DNA of 64,000 bases, from positions 1 through 64,000 of the forward strand of contig NZ_JAINVZ010000026.1 of the NCBI RefSeq assembly GCF_019890615.1. The letters run 5' to 3'. How positions within the stretch are numbered: the first letter of the stretch is position 1; each line of letters starts with the position of its first letter. A program made the translations under genes and the position numbers. The DNA is from Streptantibioticus parmotrematis. GTDB taxonomy: Bacteria > Actinomycetota > Actinomycetes > Streptomycetales > Streptomycetaceae. The notes under the pieces were generated by a model, which worked only from the letters and a program-made list of their open reading frames with translations, was not told the DNA's origin and searched no databases. Positions 1 to 8,960 of the stretch are shown piece after piece.

Positions 1-1
1 A

Positions 2-73
2 ATCGAACACCACGGCAAAGGCGACCTGAGCGCACTGCTGGCGGGCAAGGACACCTGGACGGTCGTGGGCTGA
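2..73 (+). CDS. C-terminal tail of an unidentified upstream gene (partial)
   Basis: An open frame enters from the left edge and ends at a TGA at 71-73, giving 23 residues that finish in LLAGKDTWTVVG. The fragment is too short to assign to a family. It runs in the same direction as the permease that follows, about 115 bases downstream. The only support for coding is that the frame is open to the edge and has typical GC-rich third positions. Confidence 0.4.
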   Translation: MEHHGKGDLSALLAGKDTWTVVG

Positions 74-187
74 CCGTCCCGCCGGCCGCCGTGGGATCCG
101 GCCATCGGCGGCGCGGGGACCACCGTCCCGGTGCCCGGCCGTCGCGTCCTCGTGACTCGGCGGCCGGGCGGCCGTATTCCTGGACGC

Positions 188-2167
188 ATGGCCGCCACCG
201 AGTCCGTGTCCCCGCCGCACGACCGACCGCTGTACCGCGTCAAACGGCTGCTGCTCGGCCCGCCGCTGATCACGGAGGAGTTGCGCACCGAGAAGCTGTC
301 GAATCCGATGGCGCTCGGGGTGCTCGCCTCCGACTGCATGTCGTCGACCGCGTACGGGCCGGAGGAGATCCTGCGGGCGCTCGTCCCGGTGATCGGGGCG
401 GCCGCGTTCTCGTTGCTGCTGCCGATCACCGGTGTGGTGATCCTGGTGCTGCTCCTGCTGACGCTCTGTTACCGGGACGTGGTCACCGTCTACACCCGGG
501 CGGGCGGCAGTTACGTGGTGGCGCGGGAGAACTTCGGGCCCAACGTGGCGCAGATCGCGGCGGTGGCGCTGCTCATCGACTACATCGTGACGGTCGCGGT
601 GCAGACGGCGGCCGGGACGGACGCGCTGGTCTCGCTGGCGCATCTGGCGGGCGGCGGGTTCACCAGGCTGGACCGTTTCAAGACGCCGTTGAGCGTCCTG
701 GTGGTGCTGGTGCTGATGTACGGCAACCTGCGCGGGCTCCGGGAGGCGGGGCGGACGTTCGCGCTGCCCGCGTACCTGTTCATGGTGGCGGTCGGCGCGA
801 TGCTGGTGACCGGCGCGGTGCGGCTCGCCGTCGACGGACGGCTGCCGCACGCCGACCTGCACGCCTCGGGCGCGGTGCCGCTGGGCAGTCCGGGCAGCGG
901 GGTGCTGTACGGGGCGTCGCTGTTCATCGTGCTGCGCGCGTTCGCCAACGGCGGGTCCTCGCTGACGGGCCTGGAGGCGATCTCCAACGGCGTGTCCGCG
1001 TTCCGTGAGCCGCAGGGCGTCAACGCGCGGCGCACGCTGGTGGCGATGAGCTGCACGCTGGGCGTGATGGTGCTGGGCGTGTCGCTGCTGGCCCGTGCCA
1101 CGCACGCGATTCCCTACGCGGACGGCAATCCGACGGTGATCGCACAGGAGGCGCACCTGCTGTTCGGGTCGGGGTGGTTCGGCACCGCGGGGCTGGTCTA
1201 CGTGCAGCTGGCCACCGCGTTGATCCTCTACACGGGGGCCAACACGCCGTTCACCGGCTTCCCGTTCCTGGCCAGCTTCGTGGCGGAGGACTCCTTCCTG
1301 CCCCGGCAGCTGACCCGGCGCGGGCACCGGCTGGCGTTCTCCAACGGGATCGTCGTGCTGACCGCGCTGGCGCTGGCCCTGCTGCTGGTGACCGGCGGCA
1401 GCGTGGACCGGCTGGTGGCGCTGTACGCGATCGGGGTGTTCACCGGGTTCACCATGGCGGCGGCCGGGCTGACGGCGTACCACTTCAGGCGGCGCGAGCC
1501 GGGGCGCCGGTTCAAGCTGGTGGTCAACGTGGCGGCGGGGATCGCGTCGGCGCTGGTCGTGCTGATCTTCGCGGTCACCAAGTTCGCGGAGGGCGCCTGG
1601 CTGGTGGTGATCCTCTTCCCGCTGGGGGTGGGCGCGCTCATCCGGATCAACCGTCAGTACCGCGCGGAGGCCGCCGCGATGGACGAGCTGCCCGCGCCCG
1701 GCGCCGACCGCGCGCCCTGGCGGCGGCACGTGGTCCACGTGCTGGTGGACAGCCTGGACCTGGCCACGTTCAAGGCGCTGCGGTACGCGCACGGGCTGGC
1801 GCCGGACGACATCCGGGCCGTCCACTTCATGATCGACGAGCGGCACGCGCGGGCGCTGATGGAGCGCTGGACGGACTCGATGGGCACCACGGTGCCGCTG
1901 GAGGTCGTCGCCTGCCCGGACCGGCGGCTGCACCGGGCGGTGCGCACCCTGGCCCGCGAGACCACGCGCGGTGGCGGGACCGCGCTGACGCTGCTGGTGC
2001 CGCGCCGGACGTACGGCTCGGTGCTCGGCCACATCCTGCACCGCGACACCGGCGACGCGATCGGCAAGGCGGTCGACCTGCCGGACGTGGCGGTGACGAT
2101 CCTGCCGTTCGACGTGGACGCGGCGGTCCGGCGGCTGGAGGCGAGGCGCCGGGCGCGTTCGGCGTGA
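188..2167 (+). CDS. APC-superfamily permease, KimA/YdaO-like potassium importer
   Basis: Predicted integral membrane transporter of 659 residues. The core contains blocks I recognise from Bacillus KimA (YdaO): SDCMSSTAYGPEEIL near the N-terminus, CYRDVVTVYTRAGGSYVV, then LIDYIVTVAV and ANGGSSLTGLEAISN. About twelve hydrophobic segments fill the first 500 residues. A soluble C-terminal tail of roughly 150 residues follows, as in KimA-type proteins. KimA is a high-affinity K+/H+ symporter controlled by c-di-AMP, so potassium uptake is the best guess; amino-acid transport remains possible. I chose the ATG at 188 because the similarity begins just after it; an in-frame start at 131 would add 19 arginine-rich residues. 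It converges on the ABC permease gene with an 11-base gap. No c-di-AMP riboswitch is visible in the short leader. Confidence 0.8.
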   Translation: MAATESVSPPHDRPLYRVKRLLLGPPLITEELRTEKLSNPMALGVLASDCMSSTAYGPEEILRALVPVIGAAAFSLLLPITGVVILVLLLLTLCYRDVVTVYTRAGGSYVVARENFGPNVAQIAAVALLIDYIVTVAVQTAAGTDALVSLAHLAGGGFTRLDRFKTPLSVLVVLVLMYGNLRGLREAGRTFALPAYLFMVAVGAMLVTGAVRLAVDGRLPHADLHASGAVPLGSPGSGVLYGASLFIVLRAFANGGSSLTGLEAISNGVSAFREPQGVNARRTLVAMSCTLGVMVLGVSLLARATHAIPYADGNPTVIAQEAHLLFGSGWFGTAGLVYVQLATALILYTGANTPFTGFPFLASFVAEDSFLPRQLTRRGHRLAFSNGIVVLTALALALLLVTGGSVDRLVALYAIGVFTGFTMAAAGLTAYHFRRREPGRRFKLVVNVAAGIASALVVLIFAVTKFAEGAWLVVILFPLGVGALIRINRQYRAEAAAMDELPAPGADRAPWRRHVVHVLVDSLDLATFKALRYAHGLAPDDIRAVHFMIDERHARALMERWTDSMGTTVPLEVVACPDRRLHRAVRTLARETTRGGGTALTLLVPRRTYGSVLGHILHRDTGDAIGKAVDLPDVAVTILPFDVDAAVRRLEARRRARSA

Positions 2168-2179
2168 GCGGGCGGGGCG

Positions 2180-3145
2180 TTACGCGGTCACGTCGCGGGT
2201 GGTCAGCCGGGCCCAGGCCGCCGAGACGAAGACGGCCGCGTACAGGGCCTGGAGTCCCGCGTTCCTGGCGATCGCACTGCCGATGGCCGGGGCGCGCAGC
2301 AGGTCGGCGAAGCTCATCCAGTAGTGCGGGAACAGGTAGGGCTGGACGGCGTGCAGTTGCGGGACCGCGCCGAGGATCTGCACGGTGAGCAGGACGCCGA
2401 CGGTGGTGGCCATGGCCGCGATGGCGCTGTCGGTGAGCGTGGAGACGAACAGGCCGAGCGCCGCGATGCCGACCAGCGAGACGGCCACCACGCCCGCGAT
2501 GGCCAGCGCCCGCAGCAGCCCGTCGCCCAGCGACACGGTCTGCCCGGAGATCAGCGTGACGTCGCCGAACGGAAAGAGCGCGGCGCCGGTCGCCAGCGCG
2601 GCCAGGGCCACCACCAGCGTCGCGACCCCGCAGAACACCAGCACGGTGGCGTACTTGGTCAGCAGCAGCCGGGTCCGCCCCGCGGGGGCGACCAGCAGGT
2701 AGCGCAGCGTCCCGGCGTTGGCCTCGCCGGCGACGGAGTCGCCCGCCACCACGCCGACGGCCATCGGCAGGAAGAACGGCAGGGTGACGGCGAGTGAGGT
2801 GAAGACCAGGAACAGGCCGTTGTTGGTGACGTCGGCGATGAAGGCGGGGCCGTCGCCCGCGCCCTGCCGGTCGCCGCGGGTCTGGAACTTCACCGCGATG
2901 CCGACCAGCACCGGGATCGCGGCCAGCACGCCCAGCAGCGCGGCGGTGCGCCAACGGCGAAAGACGATGCGCAGCTCGCCGCGGAACAGTCCCAGCGACC
3001 ACAGCGCCCGCGCCGTCCTGGAAGCGGTCGGCGTCCCTGAGCCCTCCGGCGTGCCCGGCGTCTCGGCCGCGGGTCCGGCCCCCGCTGCCGGCGCGCCGGC
3101 CCCCGCGTCGGTCCCGGTCGCCACGTCCGCCTCAGCCCGCGACAT
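2180..3145 (-). CDS. ABC-2 type exporter permease
   Basis: 321-residue membrane component of an ABC exporter. The first 45 residues are a low-complexity Ala/Gly/Pro/Thr cytoplasmic tail, followed by about six hydrophobic segments. The second and third are separated by the EANAGTLRYLLVAPAGRTR stretch typical of ABC-2 permeases. Its start lies inside the end of the ATPase gene, a 14-base overlap, so the two are co-translated as one transporter. The substrate cannot be read from sequence. The adjoining LolA-like gene on the same strand suggests a role in cell-envelope or lipid handling, which is inference only. Confidence 0.85.
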   Translation of the reverse strand: MSRAEADVATGTDAGAGAPAAGAGPAAETPGTPEGSGTPTASRTARALWSLGLFRGELRIVFRRWRTAALLGVLAAIPVLVGIAVKFQTRGDRQGAGDGPAFIADVTNNGLFLVFTSLAVTLPFFLPMAVGVVAGDSVAGEANAGTLRYLLVAPAGRTRLLLTKYATVLVFCGVATLVVALAALATGAALFPFGDVTLISGQTVSLGDGLLRALAIAGVVAVSLVGIAALGLFVSTLTDSAIAAMATTVGVLLTVQILGAVPQLHAVQPYLFPHYWMSFADLLRAPAIGSAIARNAGLQALYAAVFVSAAWARLTTRDVTA

Positions 3146-4082
3146 CGAAGCCCTCCCCGGTCAGCGCCACGAAGGCGTCCTCCAGCGACGCGCGTTCGGT
3201 GCCGAAGGCGCGCACCCGTACCCCGGCGGCGACCAGGGCGGCGTTCAGCTCGGCCACGTCCGCGGCGGGCTGCGGCAGTTCGCCGGTGACCCGGTCGGCG
3301 TCGGCGCCGACGTCGGTCAGGCCGTGCTCCTTCAGGACGCGGACCGCGTCGGCCACGTCGGGCGTGGTGACGGCGAGCCGCCCGCGCGCGCCCGCGGACA
3401 GCTCGGCGACCTCGCCCTGGACGACCAGCTCGCCCCGGGACATCACCGCGGCGTGCGTGCAGACCTGCTCGATCTCGTCCAGCAGGTGGGAGGAGAGGAA
3501 GACGGTGGTGCCCTCGGCGGCGACCTCGCGCACCAGCGTGCGGATCTCCCGCATCCCCTGCGGGTCGAGGCCGTTGGTCGGCTCGTCCAGCACCAGCAGC
3601 TCGCGCGGTCGCAGCAACGCGCGGGCCAGGCCCAGGCGCTGCTTCATGCCCAGCGAGTAGACCCGCGCCTTCTTGGCCGACGCCGCGCCGAGCCCGACGC
3701 GTTCCAGCGCGGCGCCGACCCGGGCCGTGCGGGTGGCCGGGTCGGCGGTGGGGTCGGCGGCGTCGTAGCGCAGCAGGTTCTCCCGGCCGGTGAGGAACCC
3801 GTACAGCGCCGGACCCTCGATGAGCGCGCCGACCCTGGGCAGCACCTGGCGGGCGGCGCGCGGCATGGGTTCGCCCAGGACGCGCGCGCCGCCCGAGGTC
3901 GGCTCGATCAGGCCGAGCAGCATGCGGATGGTGGTGGTCTTGCCCGAGCCGTTGGGCCCGAGGAAGCCGAAGACGCTGCCGCGCGGCACGGTCAGGTCGA
4001 GCCCGCGTACCGCGAACTGCCCGCCCCGGAAGCGCTTGGTCAGCCCTCGCGTGTCGATCGCGGGGGCGGGCGGCCCGTCCAT
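3132..4082 (-). CDS. ABC transporter ATP-binding protein
   Basis: 316-residue ATPase of an ABC-2 exporter. Walker A is GPNGSGKTTT near residue 45, the signature is YSLGMKQRLGLARAL, Walker B is LLVLDEPTNGLDP, and the switch histidine lies in FLSSHLLDEIEQ. The C-terminal ~100 residues form the small extra domain common in drug and bacitracin-type exporters (CcmA/DrrA-like). The ATG at 4082 follows an AGGAGG-like site. It overlaps the permease gene downstream and is 57 bases from the LolA-like gene upstream, so all three probably form one operon. Confidence 0.9.
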   Translation of the reverse strand: MDGPPAPAIDTRGLTKRFRGGQFAVRGLDLTVPRGSVFGFLGPNGSGKTTTIRMLLGLIEPTSGGARVLGEPMPRAARQVLPRVGALIEGPALYGFLTGRENLLRYDAADPTADPATRTARVGAALERVGLGAASAKKARVYSLGMKQRLGLARALLRPRELLVLDEPTNGLDPQGMREIRTLVREVAAEGTTVFLSSHLLDEIEQVCTHAAVMSRGELVVQGEVAELSAGARGRLAVTTPDVADAVRVLKEHGLTDVGADADRVTGELPQPAADVAELNAALVAAGVRVRAFGTERASLEDAFVALTGEGFDVAG

Positions 4083-4139
4083 CCGGTTCCTCCTAGCTGG
4101 TCGGCTCCGGCCCGCGGGGGGCCTCAGCCGCGCCGACGG

Positions 4140-5543
4140 TCACCCTGCGGCCGCGTTCGCCGCCTCGACCAGGGCCTCCTGGGTGACGGCGCCCGCGTAG
4201 ACGGCGCCCTTGTCGGTCACCAGGACGTTGACCAGGCGGGTGCTGATCACCGTACCGGAGCCGAAGCGGCCGGAGACGTGGTGGCCGAGCGTGCCGAGCA
4301 GTCCTTCGACGCCGGCCGGGCCCTGGGCGCTGCCGCCCTGGGAACCCTGTCCGCTCTGCCCGCCCTGGCCGCTCTTGAGGCCCGCGCCCGACGGTGCCTT
4401 CAGCTCGGCGATCGTGGTCCAGCCGGTGCCGGTCAGCTCGGGGCCCGAGGCTCCGCCCGGCAGCTTCGCCGCGCCGGAGCCGACCGCGCCGGAGCCCGCC
4501 GCGCCGCCCGGCCCGCCGGGGTGCTCACCGTGCTGGTCCTGCTTGCCCTGCGTCACCTTGGCGCCCTTGGGCACGGTGAAGGTGAAGTCGCTCGCCGACG
4601 GCTTGCCGAAGTTCACGCGGGTGTAGGCGATGTCCACCGCCGCCTTGCCACCGCCCTTCGGGGTGAGGGTGAAGGCGAGCGGCGTGCCGGTGGCGGAGTC
4701 CACCGCGACGCGCACCGAGTCGATGGTGCTGTCGGCCTGCTTGGGCCGCACCAGCAGCTCGTACGCGCTGCGCCCGGCGACCCGCGCGGTGCCGTCCACC
4801 GTCATCGAGGTGGTCGGACCGGCGGCCTTCAGCAGCTGGTCCACCGCGGCCTGCGGGGTCGTCGGCACCCCGGCCGGGGGCTTGTCGGCGTGCGCGGTCC
4901 CGGCGGGGTGCGCGGGCTCGGTGGCGTGGTAGACGGAGTTGGCGCCGCTGTCGTACGCCCACATCTGGGTGCCGTCGTGGATGACGGTGTACTGCGAGGT
5001 GTCGTCGACGATCGACAGCCGCTGGCGGTCCGGGCCGTCGGCGGCCACCTGAAGGGTGTGGGTGCCCGACAGCAGCTCGGTCAGCTTGGCCGCCGGGTCG
5101 GCGGCGGAGGACGAACCGGACGAGGCCGAGGGGCTCGACCCGGACGCGCCGGAGCCCGAGGAGCCGCCGAACGGGTCGGAGGAACCGGCCGCCGAGCCGC
5201 TCGCGCCGCCCGCGACGCCGCCGAGCAGACCGCCGGACAGGCCCGAGGGCAGGCCGAGGTCCGTGCTGACGCGGACCGAGCCGGACAGGGTGCTGGTGTC
5301 GGAGGCCGCCATCTTGTCCAGCAGCTGGCGCGCCGTCAGGTGGGGCAGGGACGGGCCGCTGCCGGTGCTGGCCAGCGCGGTGCCCAGGCCGATGGTGGTC
5401 GCGGCCACCGCGGCGACCGCGACCGGCACCGCGTAACGCGTCAGCGCGCGCCGCCGCCGGGCCCTGGCCTCGCCGTCGACGTCGCCGAAGTCCGCGTAGC
5501 CCCCGAAGTCCCCCTCGGGTCGCGGCGATTCGTTCCGTGCCAT
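4140..5543 (-). CDS. Membrane-anchored LolA/RseB-like protein
   Basis: 467 residues. A short cytoplasmic N-terminus is followed by one membrane segment or uncleaved signal (about 37-60, VAAVAATTIGLGTAL). An extracytoplasmic region starts with TARQLLDKMAASDTSTLSG, as in the MucB/RseB and LolA-like family. A Gly/Ser-rich linker at about 100-150 interrupts the fold. After it come the strands with WAYDSGANSVYHA and YTRVNFGKPSASDFTF, characteristic of these half-barrel lipid- or lipoprotein-binding domains. Another Gly/Gln-rich segment precedes the C-terminus. LolA-like proteins in Gram-positives have no outer membrane to serve, so a sensor or lipid-shuttle role for the neighbouring exporter is inferred. 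It is divergent from an ECF sigma gene, which suggests shared envelope-stress control. Confidence 0.7.
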   Translation of the reverse strand: MARNESPRPEGDFGGYADFGDVDGEARARRRRALTRYAVPVAVAAVAATTIGLGTALASTGSGPSLPHLTARQLLDKMAASDTSTLSGSVRVSTDLGLPSGLSGGLLGGVAGGASGSAAGSSDPFGGSSGSGASGSSPSASSGSSSAADPAAKLTELLSGTHTLQVAADGPDRQRLSIVDDTSQYTVIHDGTQMWAYDSGANSVYHATEPAHPAGTAHADKPPAGVPTTPQAAVDQLLKAAGPTTSMTVDGTARVAGRSAYELLVRPKQADSTIDSVRVAVDSATGTPLAFTLTPKGGGKAAVDIAYTRVNFGKPSASDFTFTVPKGAKVTQGKQDQHGEHPGGPGGAAGSGAVGSGAAKLPGGASGPELTGTGWTTIAELKAPSGAGLKSGQGGQSGQGSQGGSAQGPAGVEGLLGTLGHHVSGRFGSGTVISTRLVNVLVTDKGAVYAGAVTQEALVEAANAAAG

Positions 5544-5830
5544 TGCCTACCTCCGTCGTTGGCGGCGGTACCGGACCATTGTCACCCCGGTCCCCCTTCG
5601 TCCGCTGTGCTCCATCCCACCAAACGGGTCCGCCGGCCACATCCCCCCACGGGATCAACCCCGGGTACGCCCCGGGGATGACGGGCCGGGGTCGCCTTCC
5701 CCTAGGGGCGGCGGCCGCTCCCCCGCCCGCCGGGGAGAGCGGGCCGGGGTGCCGCGGCGCTCCGGCTTGAACTCTCGGATCTCCAACTACCCCTCTCGAC
5801 CTGGGGGTTCGAGTGCGACAGGATGCGGGC

Positions 5831-6364
5831 GTGAGCGAGCACCGACCCTCCAGGGGCCAGCACAGACGGTCCACCGGCCCGGAGCCGGACGAGGAGTTGA
5901 TACGCGCCCTGCACGCCGCGCACGCGGCACCGCTGTACGCGTTCGCGCTGCGGCTGGTGGAGGGCGACCGGGACCGCGCGCAGGACGTGGTGCGCGAGAC
6001 GCTGCTGACCGCCTGGCGGGAGACCGAACGGCTGGAGCGCGGGGCGGCGGCGCTGCGGCCGTGGCTGGTGAGCGTGGCCCGGCGGATCGCGCTGGGCCCC
6101 GCGGGCGGCGGGGCGCCGGCGCCCGTGCCGGAGTCCGGGGAGGTCGACGCCGCGCTGCGGATGATGGCGGTGTGCGACGCGCTGGCGGACCTGACGGAGG
6201 GGCACCGCGAGGCGCTGACCGCGACGTACTTCGCGGGGCGGACGGCCGCTCAGGCCGCGCAGGTGCTGGGGGTGCCGGCGCAGGAGGTGCGGACCCGGGC
6301 GTTCTACGCGCTGCGCAGGCTGAAGATCGCGCTGGAGGAACGAGGGGGACTTCGTCGGACGTGA
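5831..6364 (+). CDS. ECF-type RNA polymerase sigma factor
   Basis: 177 residues from the GTG at 5831, which has AGGA seven bases upstream; an in-frame GTG at 5813 preceded by GGGGG is equally possible. Region 2 is recognisable as YAFALRLVEGDRDRAQDVV with RETLLTAWRE. Region 4 is the helix-turn-helix block LTEGHREALTATYFAG plus AAQAAQVLGVPAQEVRTRA. The linker between them is short, typical of the extracytoplasmic-function group. No full anti-sigma gene follows; only a 25-codon GTGA-overlapping frame is present. It is divergent from the LolA-like gene over a 270-base region that likely holds both promoters. Confidence 0.85.
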   Translation: MSEHRPSRGQHRRSTGPEPDEELIRALHAAHAAPLYAFALRLVEGDRDRAQDVVRETLLTAWRETERLERGAAALRPWLVSVARRIALGPAGGGAPAPVPESGEVDAALRMMAVCDALADLTEGHREALTATYFAGRTAAQAAQVLGVPAQEVRTRAFYALRRLKIALEERGGLRRT

Positions 6365-6546
6365 ACCCCTTGGTGGCGGCGTACGCGAAGCGGCAAGGCG
6401 CGGTGGGCGCCGCGCTACGGGGGCCGGGAAGGCAGTGACAGCTTGCGGCGGTGCGTCCGCCGGTCCGGTGGGCTCGGCACCGCCGGACAGCGACGTACCT
6501 CTTGCCAGCCGTCGCGGCGGAAAGAACGTGCTCCGGCCCGAAAGAC

Positions 6547-7596
6547 TCAGCCCGCCCGGTGGACCACCGCGTCACACAGGGCCTCCAGCGCGTTCTTCGC
6601 GGCGCACTCCGGCAGGGGGGACAGGGCCGCGCGGGCCAGGTCGGCGTAGCGGATCGCGTCGCGGCGGGCCATCTCCAGCGCGGGGTGCGCCCGCAGCAGG
6701 GCGAGCGCCTGCGCGTGGCGGGCGTCGTCCGTGAGGTCGCCCTCCAGCAGCGCGATCAGCCGGCGGTCCTCGGGGCTGTCGAAGGCGCCGGAGCGCAGGT
6801 GCAGCACGGGCAGCGTGGCGATGCCCTCGCGCAGGTCGGTGCCCGGGGTCTTGCCGGACTCGTGGCCGTCGCTGGCGATGTCCAGCACGTCGTCGACGAG
6901 CTGGAAGGCGATGCCGATGCGCTCGCCGTACTGGGTGAGGGTGTCCACCACCGCGTCGTCCGCGCCGGACATCATCGCGCCGAACCGCCCGGAGACCGCC
7001 ATCAGCGAGCCGGTCTTGCCGGCCAGCACCTCCAGGTAGTGGTCGATGGCGTCGCGACCGTCCTGCGGGCCCGCGGTCTCCAGGATCTGGCCGGTGACCA
7101 GCCGCTCGAACGCCTCGGCCTGGATGCGCACCGCCTCCGGGCCCAGGTCGGCCAGTATGTGCGAGGCGCGGGCGAAGACGAAGTCGCCGGTCAGGACGGC
7201 GACCGAGTTGTCCCAGCGGGCGTTGGCGGTGGGCACGCCGCGCCGCACGTCGGCCTCGTCCATGACGTCGTCGTGGTAGAGCGTGGCGAGGTGGGTCAGC
7301 TCCACGACGACCGCGGAGGGCACCACGCCGGGCGCGTACGGGTCGCCGAAGTGCGCGGCCAGCAGCACGACCAGCGGCCGGAAACGCTTTCCCCCGGCCC
7401 GCACCAGGTGCTGCGCGGCGTTCGTGATGAACGGCACGTCGCTCTTGGTGGCCTCCAGCAGGCCCTCTTCGACCTCCGCGAGACCGACACGGATGTCGGT
7501 GTCGAGGACCTGGTCGCGCACGCTCAGCCCGAAGGGCCCGACGACGGTCACGAGGGGAGCTCCTGTCGCTGATTCGGTCGTGGCCTGAAGTGCCAT
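6547..7596 (-). CDS. Long-chain (E)-polyprenyl diphosphate synthase
   Basis: 349-residue trans-isoprenyl diphosphate synthase. The first aspartate-rich motif DDVMD lies at 109-113 and the second, DDVLD, near 237-241. The conserved GGKRFRP sits at 68-74 and the KTGSL segment is present. Both DDxxD motifs and the length fit enzymes that extend farnesyl or geranylgeranyl diphosphate with isopentenyl diphosphate to make the menaquinone side chain. Streptomyces typically contains MK-9, so a nonaprenyl product is likely but cannot be read here. It lies downstream of the flavoprotein gene with a 128-base gap. Its neighbourhood with complex I and the menaquinone genes supports a respiratory-quinone role. 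Confidence 0.88.
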   Translation of the reverse strand: MALQATTESATGAPLVTVVGPFGLSVRDQVLDTDIRVGLAEVEEGLLEATKSDVPFITNAAQHLVRAGGKRFRPLVVLLAAHFGDPYAPGVVPSAVVVELTHLATLYHDDVMDEADVRRGVPTANARWDNSVAVLTGDFVFARASHILADLGPEAVRIQAEAFERLVTGQILETAGPQDGRDAIDHYLEVLAGKTGSLMAVSGRFGAMMSGADDAVVDTLTQYGERIGIAFQLVDDVLDIASDGHESGKTPGTDLREGIATLPVLHLRSGAFDSPEDRRLIALLEGDLTDDARHAQALALLRAHPALEMARRDAIRYADLARAALSPLPECAAKNALEALCDAVVHRAG

Positions 7597-7724
7597 TGGT
7601 TGCAGCGTATCCGGTCCCCTGTGGATCACTGGTGGCCGGTGCGCCGGACACCGTGGTGAGCTGCCAGGTGAAACGGCCGTTCCGGGTCCCCCCGACGGCG
7701 CCCGCCACCCTCGTCCCGGGTCCC

Positions 7725-8960
7725 TCAGACGGCGCTCGCCGCCCCCGTTCCGCGCACCCTGGCCGTCACCGCCGCCGCGAGCCGGGGCGAGGCGTAGCGG
7801 GTCCCGCACACGAAGCGCATCAGCGGGCCGAAGGTCGCGGCGGACGGCAGGCCCGTGAAGTACAGCCCCGGCACCGATCCCCCGTAGCCGCGGTCCAGCA
7901 GCGGGGAGCCTCCGGTGCGGGTCAGCCGGGCGCGCAGTCCCGGCCCGAGGAAGTCCAGCGCGTCGACGTCCACCCGGTAGCCGGTGGCGGCGAGCACGTG
8001 GTCGGCGGAGAAGTCGCGCAGGCCGCCCTCGGCGCCGCCCCGTGTCGTCAAGATCACGCGGTTGGTGGCGGTGTCGAGGCGGGCGGCGACCGGTTCGCGG
8101 CCCTGGACGACGGGCGCGCGGCCCTCGAAGCGGTCGTGCAGCCACCAGGCGCCGCGCGGTCCGAGGACCTTGCGCACCAGCCACAGCCGGGTGGGCTCGG
8201 GCAGGTAGCGGAAGGCGGAGGGTCCTGGCACGTTGCTGAACGCGTACAGCGACCAGGCGCGGCCGACCGGCGAGTCGGGCTTCCACTGGATGCCGTCGCG
8301 CGGCGGCGCGCCGAAGCCGACGCTGCCGCGCCGCCGGGCCAGCACGGTGACCGAGGCGCCGCCCTCGGCGAGCAGCGCGGCGCTCTCCAGCGCGGACTGC
8401 CCGGCGCCGACGACCAGCACGTCGCGTCCGGCGAACCGGCCGAGGTCGGTGTGCTGGGCGCTGTGCGAGACCGGGCCGGTGGCGGACGGGCCGTCGGGGG
8501 CGGCGTCGAGCAGCACCTCGGGCACGTGGGCGAAGCCGCTCAGGCCGCTGGCGACGACGACCGCGGGGGCGGTCAGCTCCTCGCCGGACTCCAGCTTGAC
8601 CCGGAACTCCCGCGCGTCGCGGTCCACCGAGGCGACCCGGACCCGTTCGACCTCGGGGACGAGGCGTTCGGTGAACCACTCGCCGTAGCGGACGAAGAAC
8701 TCCAGGGTCACCAGGTCCCGCTCGGTGACGAGGCGGGGCTCCCCCACCGCGTCGCAGAAGTCCTGGAGGGTGTGGCCGCGGCCGGGCGCGGAGATGGTGG
8801 AGGCGTCCGGGGTGGACTTCAGCACCATCTTCGTGGGCATCGTCTCCGTCCAGCTGGACATCGGCGTGCCGAAGACGCGGACGGGGACGCCGCGTGCCTT
8901 CAGGTGCGCCGCGGTGGACAGGCCGTACGGCCCGGCGCCGATCACCACCACTGGGTTCAT
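7725..8960 (-). CDS. FAD/NAD(P)-dependent oxidoreductase, flavin-monooxygenase-like
   Basis: 411 residues. It starts with the Rossmann dinucleotide motif VIGAGPYGLSTAAHL (about 5-19). A second nucleotide site, VVGAGQSALESAALL, lies near residue 185, and an ATGY motif (AATGYRVDV) is near 335. This double-Rossmann plan is seen in flavin monooxygenases and lysine/ornithine N-hydroxylases. The ATG overlaps the stop of the ATP-grasp gene by four bases and has a GGGAGGGG site. The coupled pair implies that a product made by the ligase may be oxidised, or the reverse. Substrate unknown. Confidence 0.78.
   Translation of the reverse strand: MNPVVVIGAGPYGLSTAAHLKARGVPVRVFGTPMSSWTETMPTKMVLKSTPDASTISAPGRGHTLQDFCDAVGEPRLVTERDLVTLEFFVRYGEWFTERLVPEVERVRVASVDRDAREFRVKLESGEELTAPAVVVASGLSGFAHVPEVLLDAAPDGPSATGPVSHSAQHTDLGRFAGRDVLVVGAGQSALESAALLAEGGASVTVLARRRGSVGFGAPPRDGIQWKPDSPVGRAWSLYAFSNVPGPSAFRYLPEPTRLWLVRKVLGPRGAWWLHDRFEGRAPVVQGREPVAARLDTATNRVILTTRGGAEGGLRDFSADHVLAATGYRVDVDALDFLGPGLRARLTRTGGSPLLDRGYGGSVPGLYFTGLPSAATFGPLMRFVCGTRYASPRLAAAVTARVRGTGAASAV

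Noticed and set aside
188..2167. Assignment of the first permease as an amino-acid transporter
   Set aside because: Sequence blocks fit KimA/YdaO potassium importers better than the amino-acid branches of the APC superfamily, though the general superfamily label stands.
5749..5830. tRNA-like T-loop sequence (GGTTCGA) near 5806
   Set aside because: No acceptor or anticodon stem can be formed around it; it lies just before the sigma-factor start.
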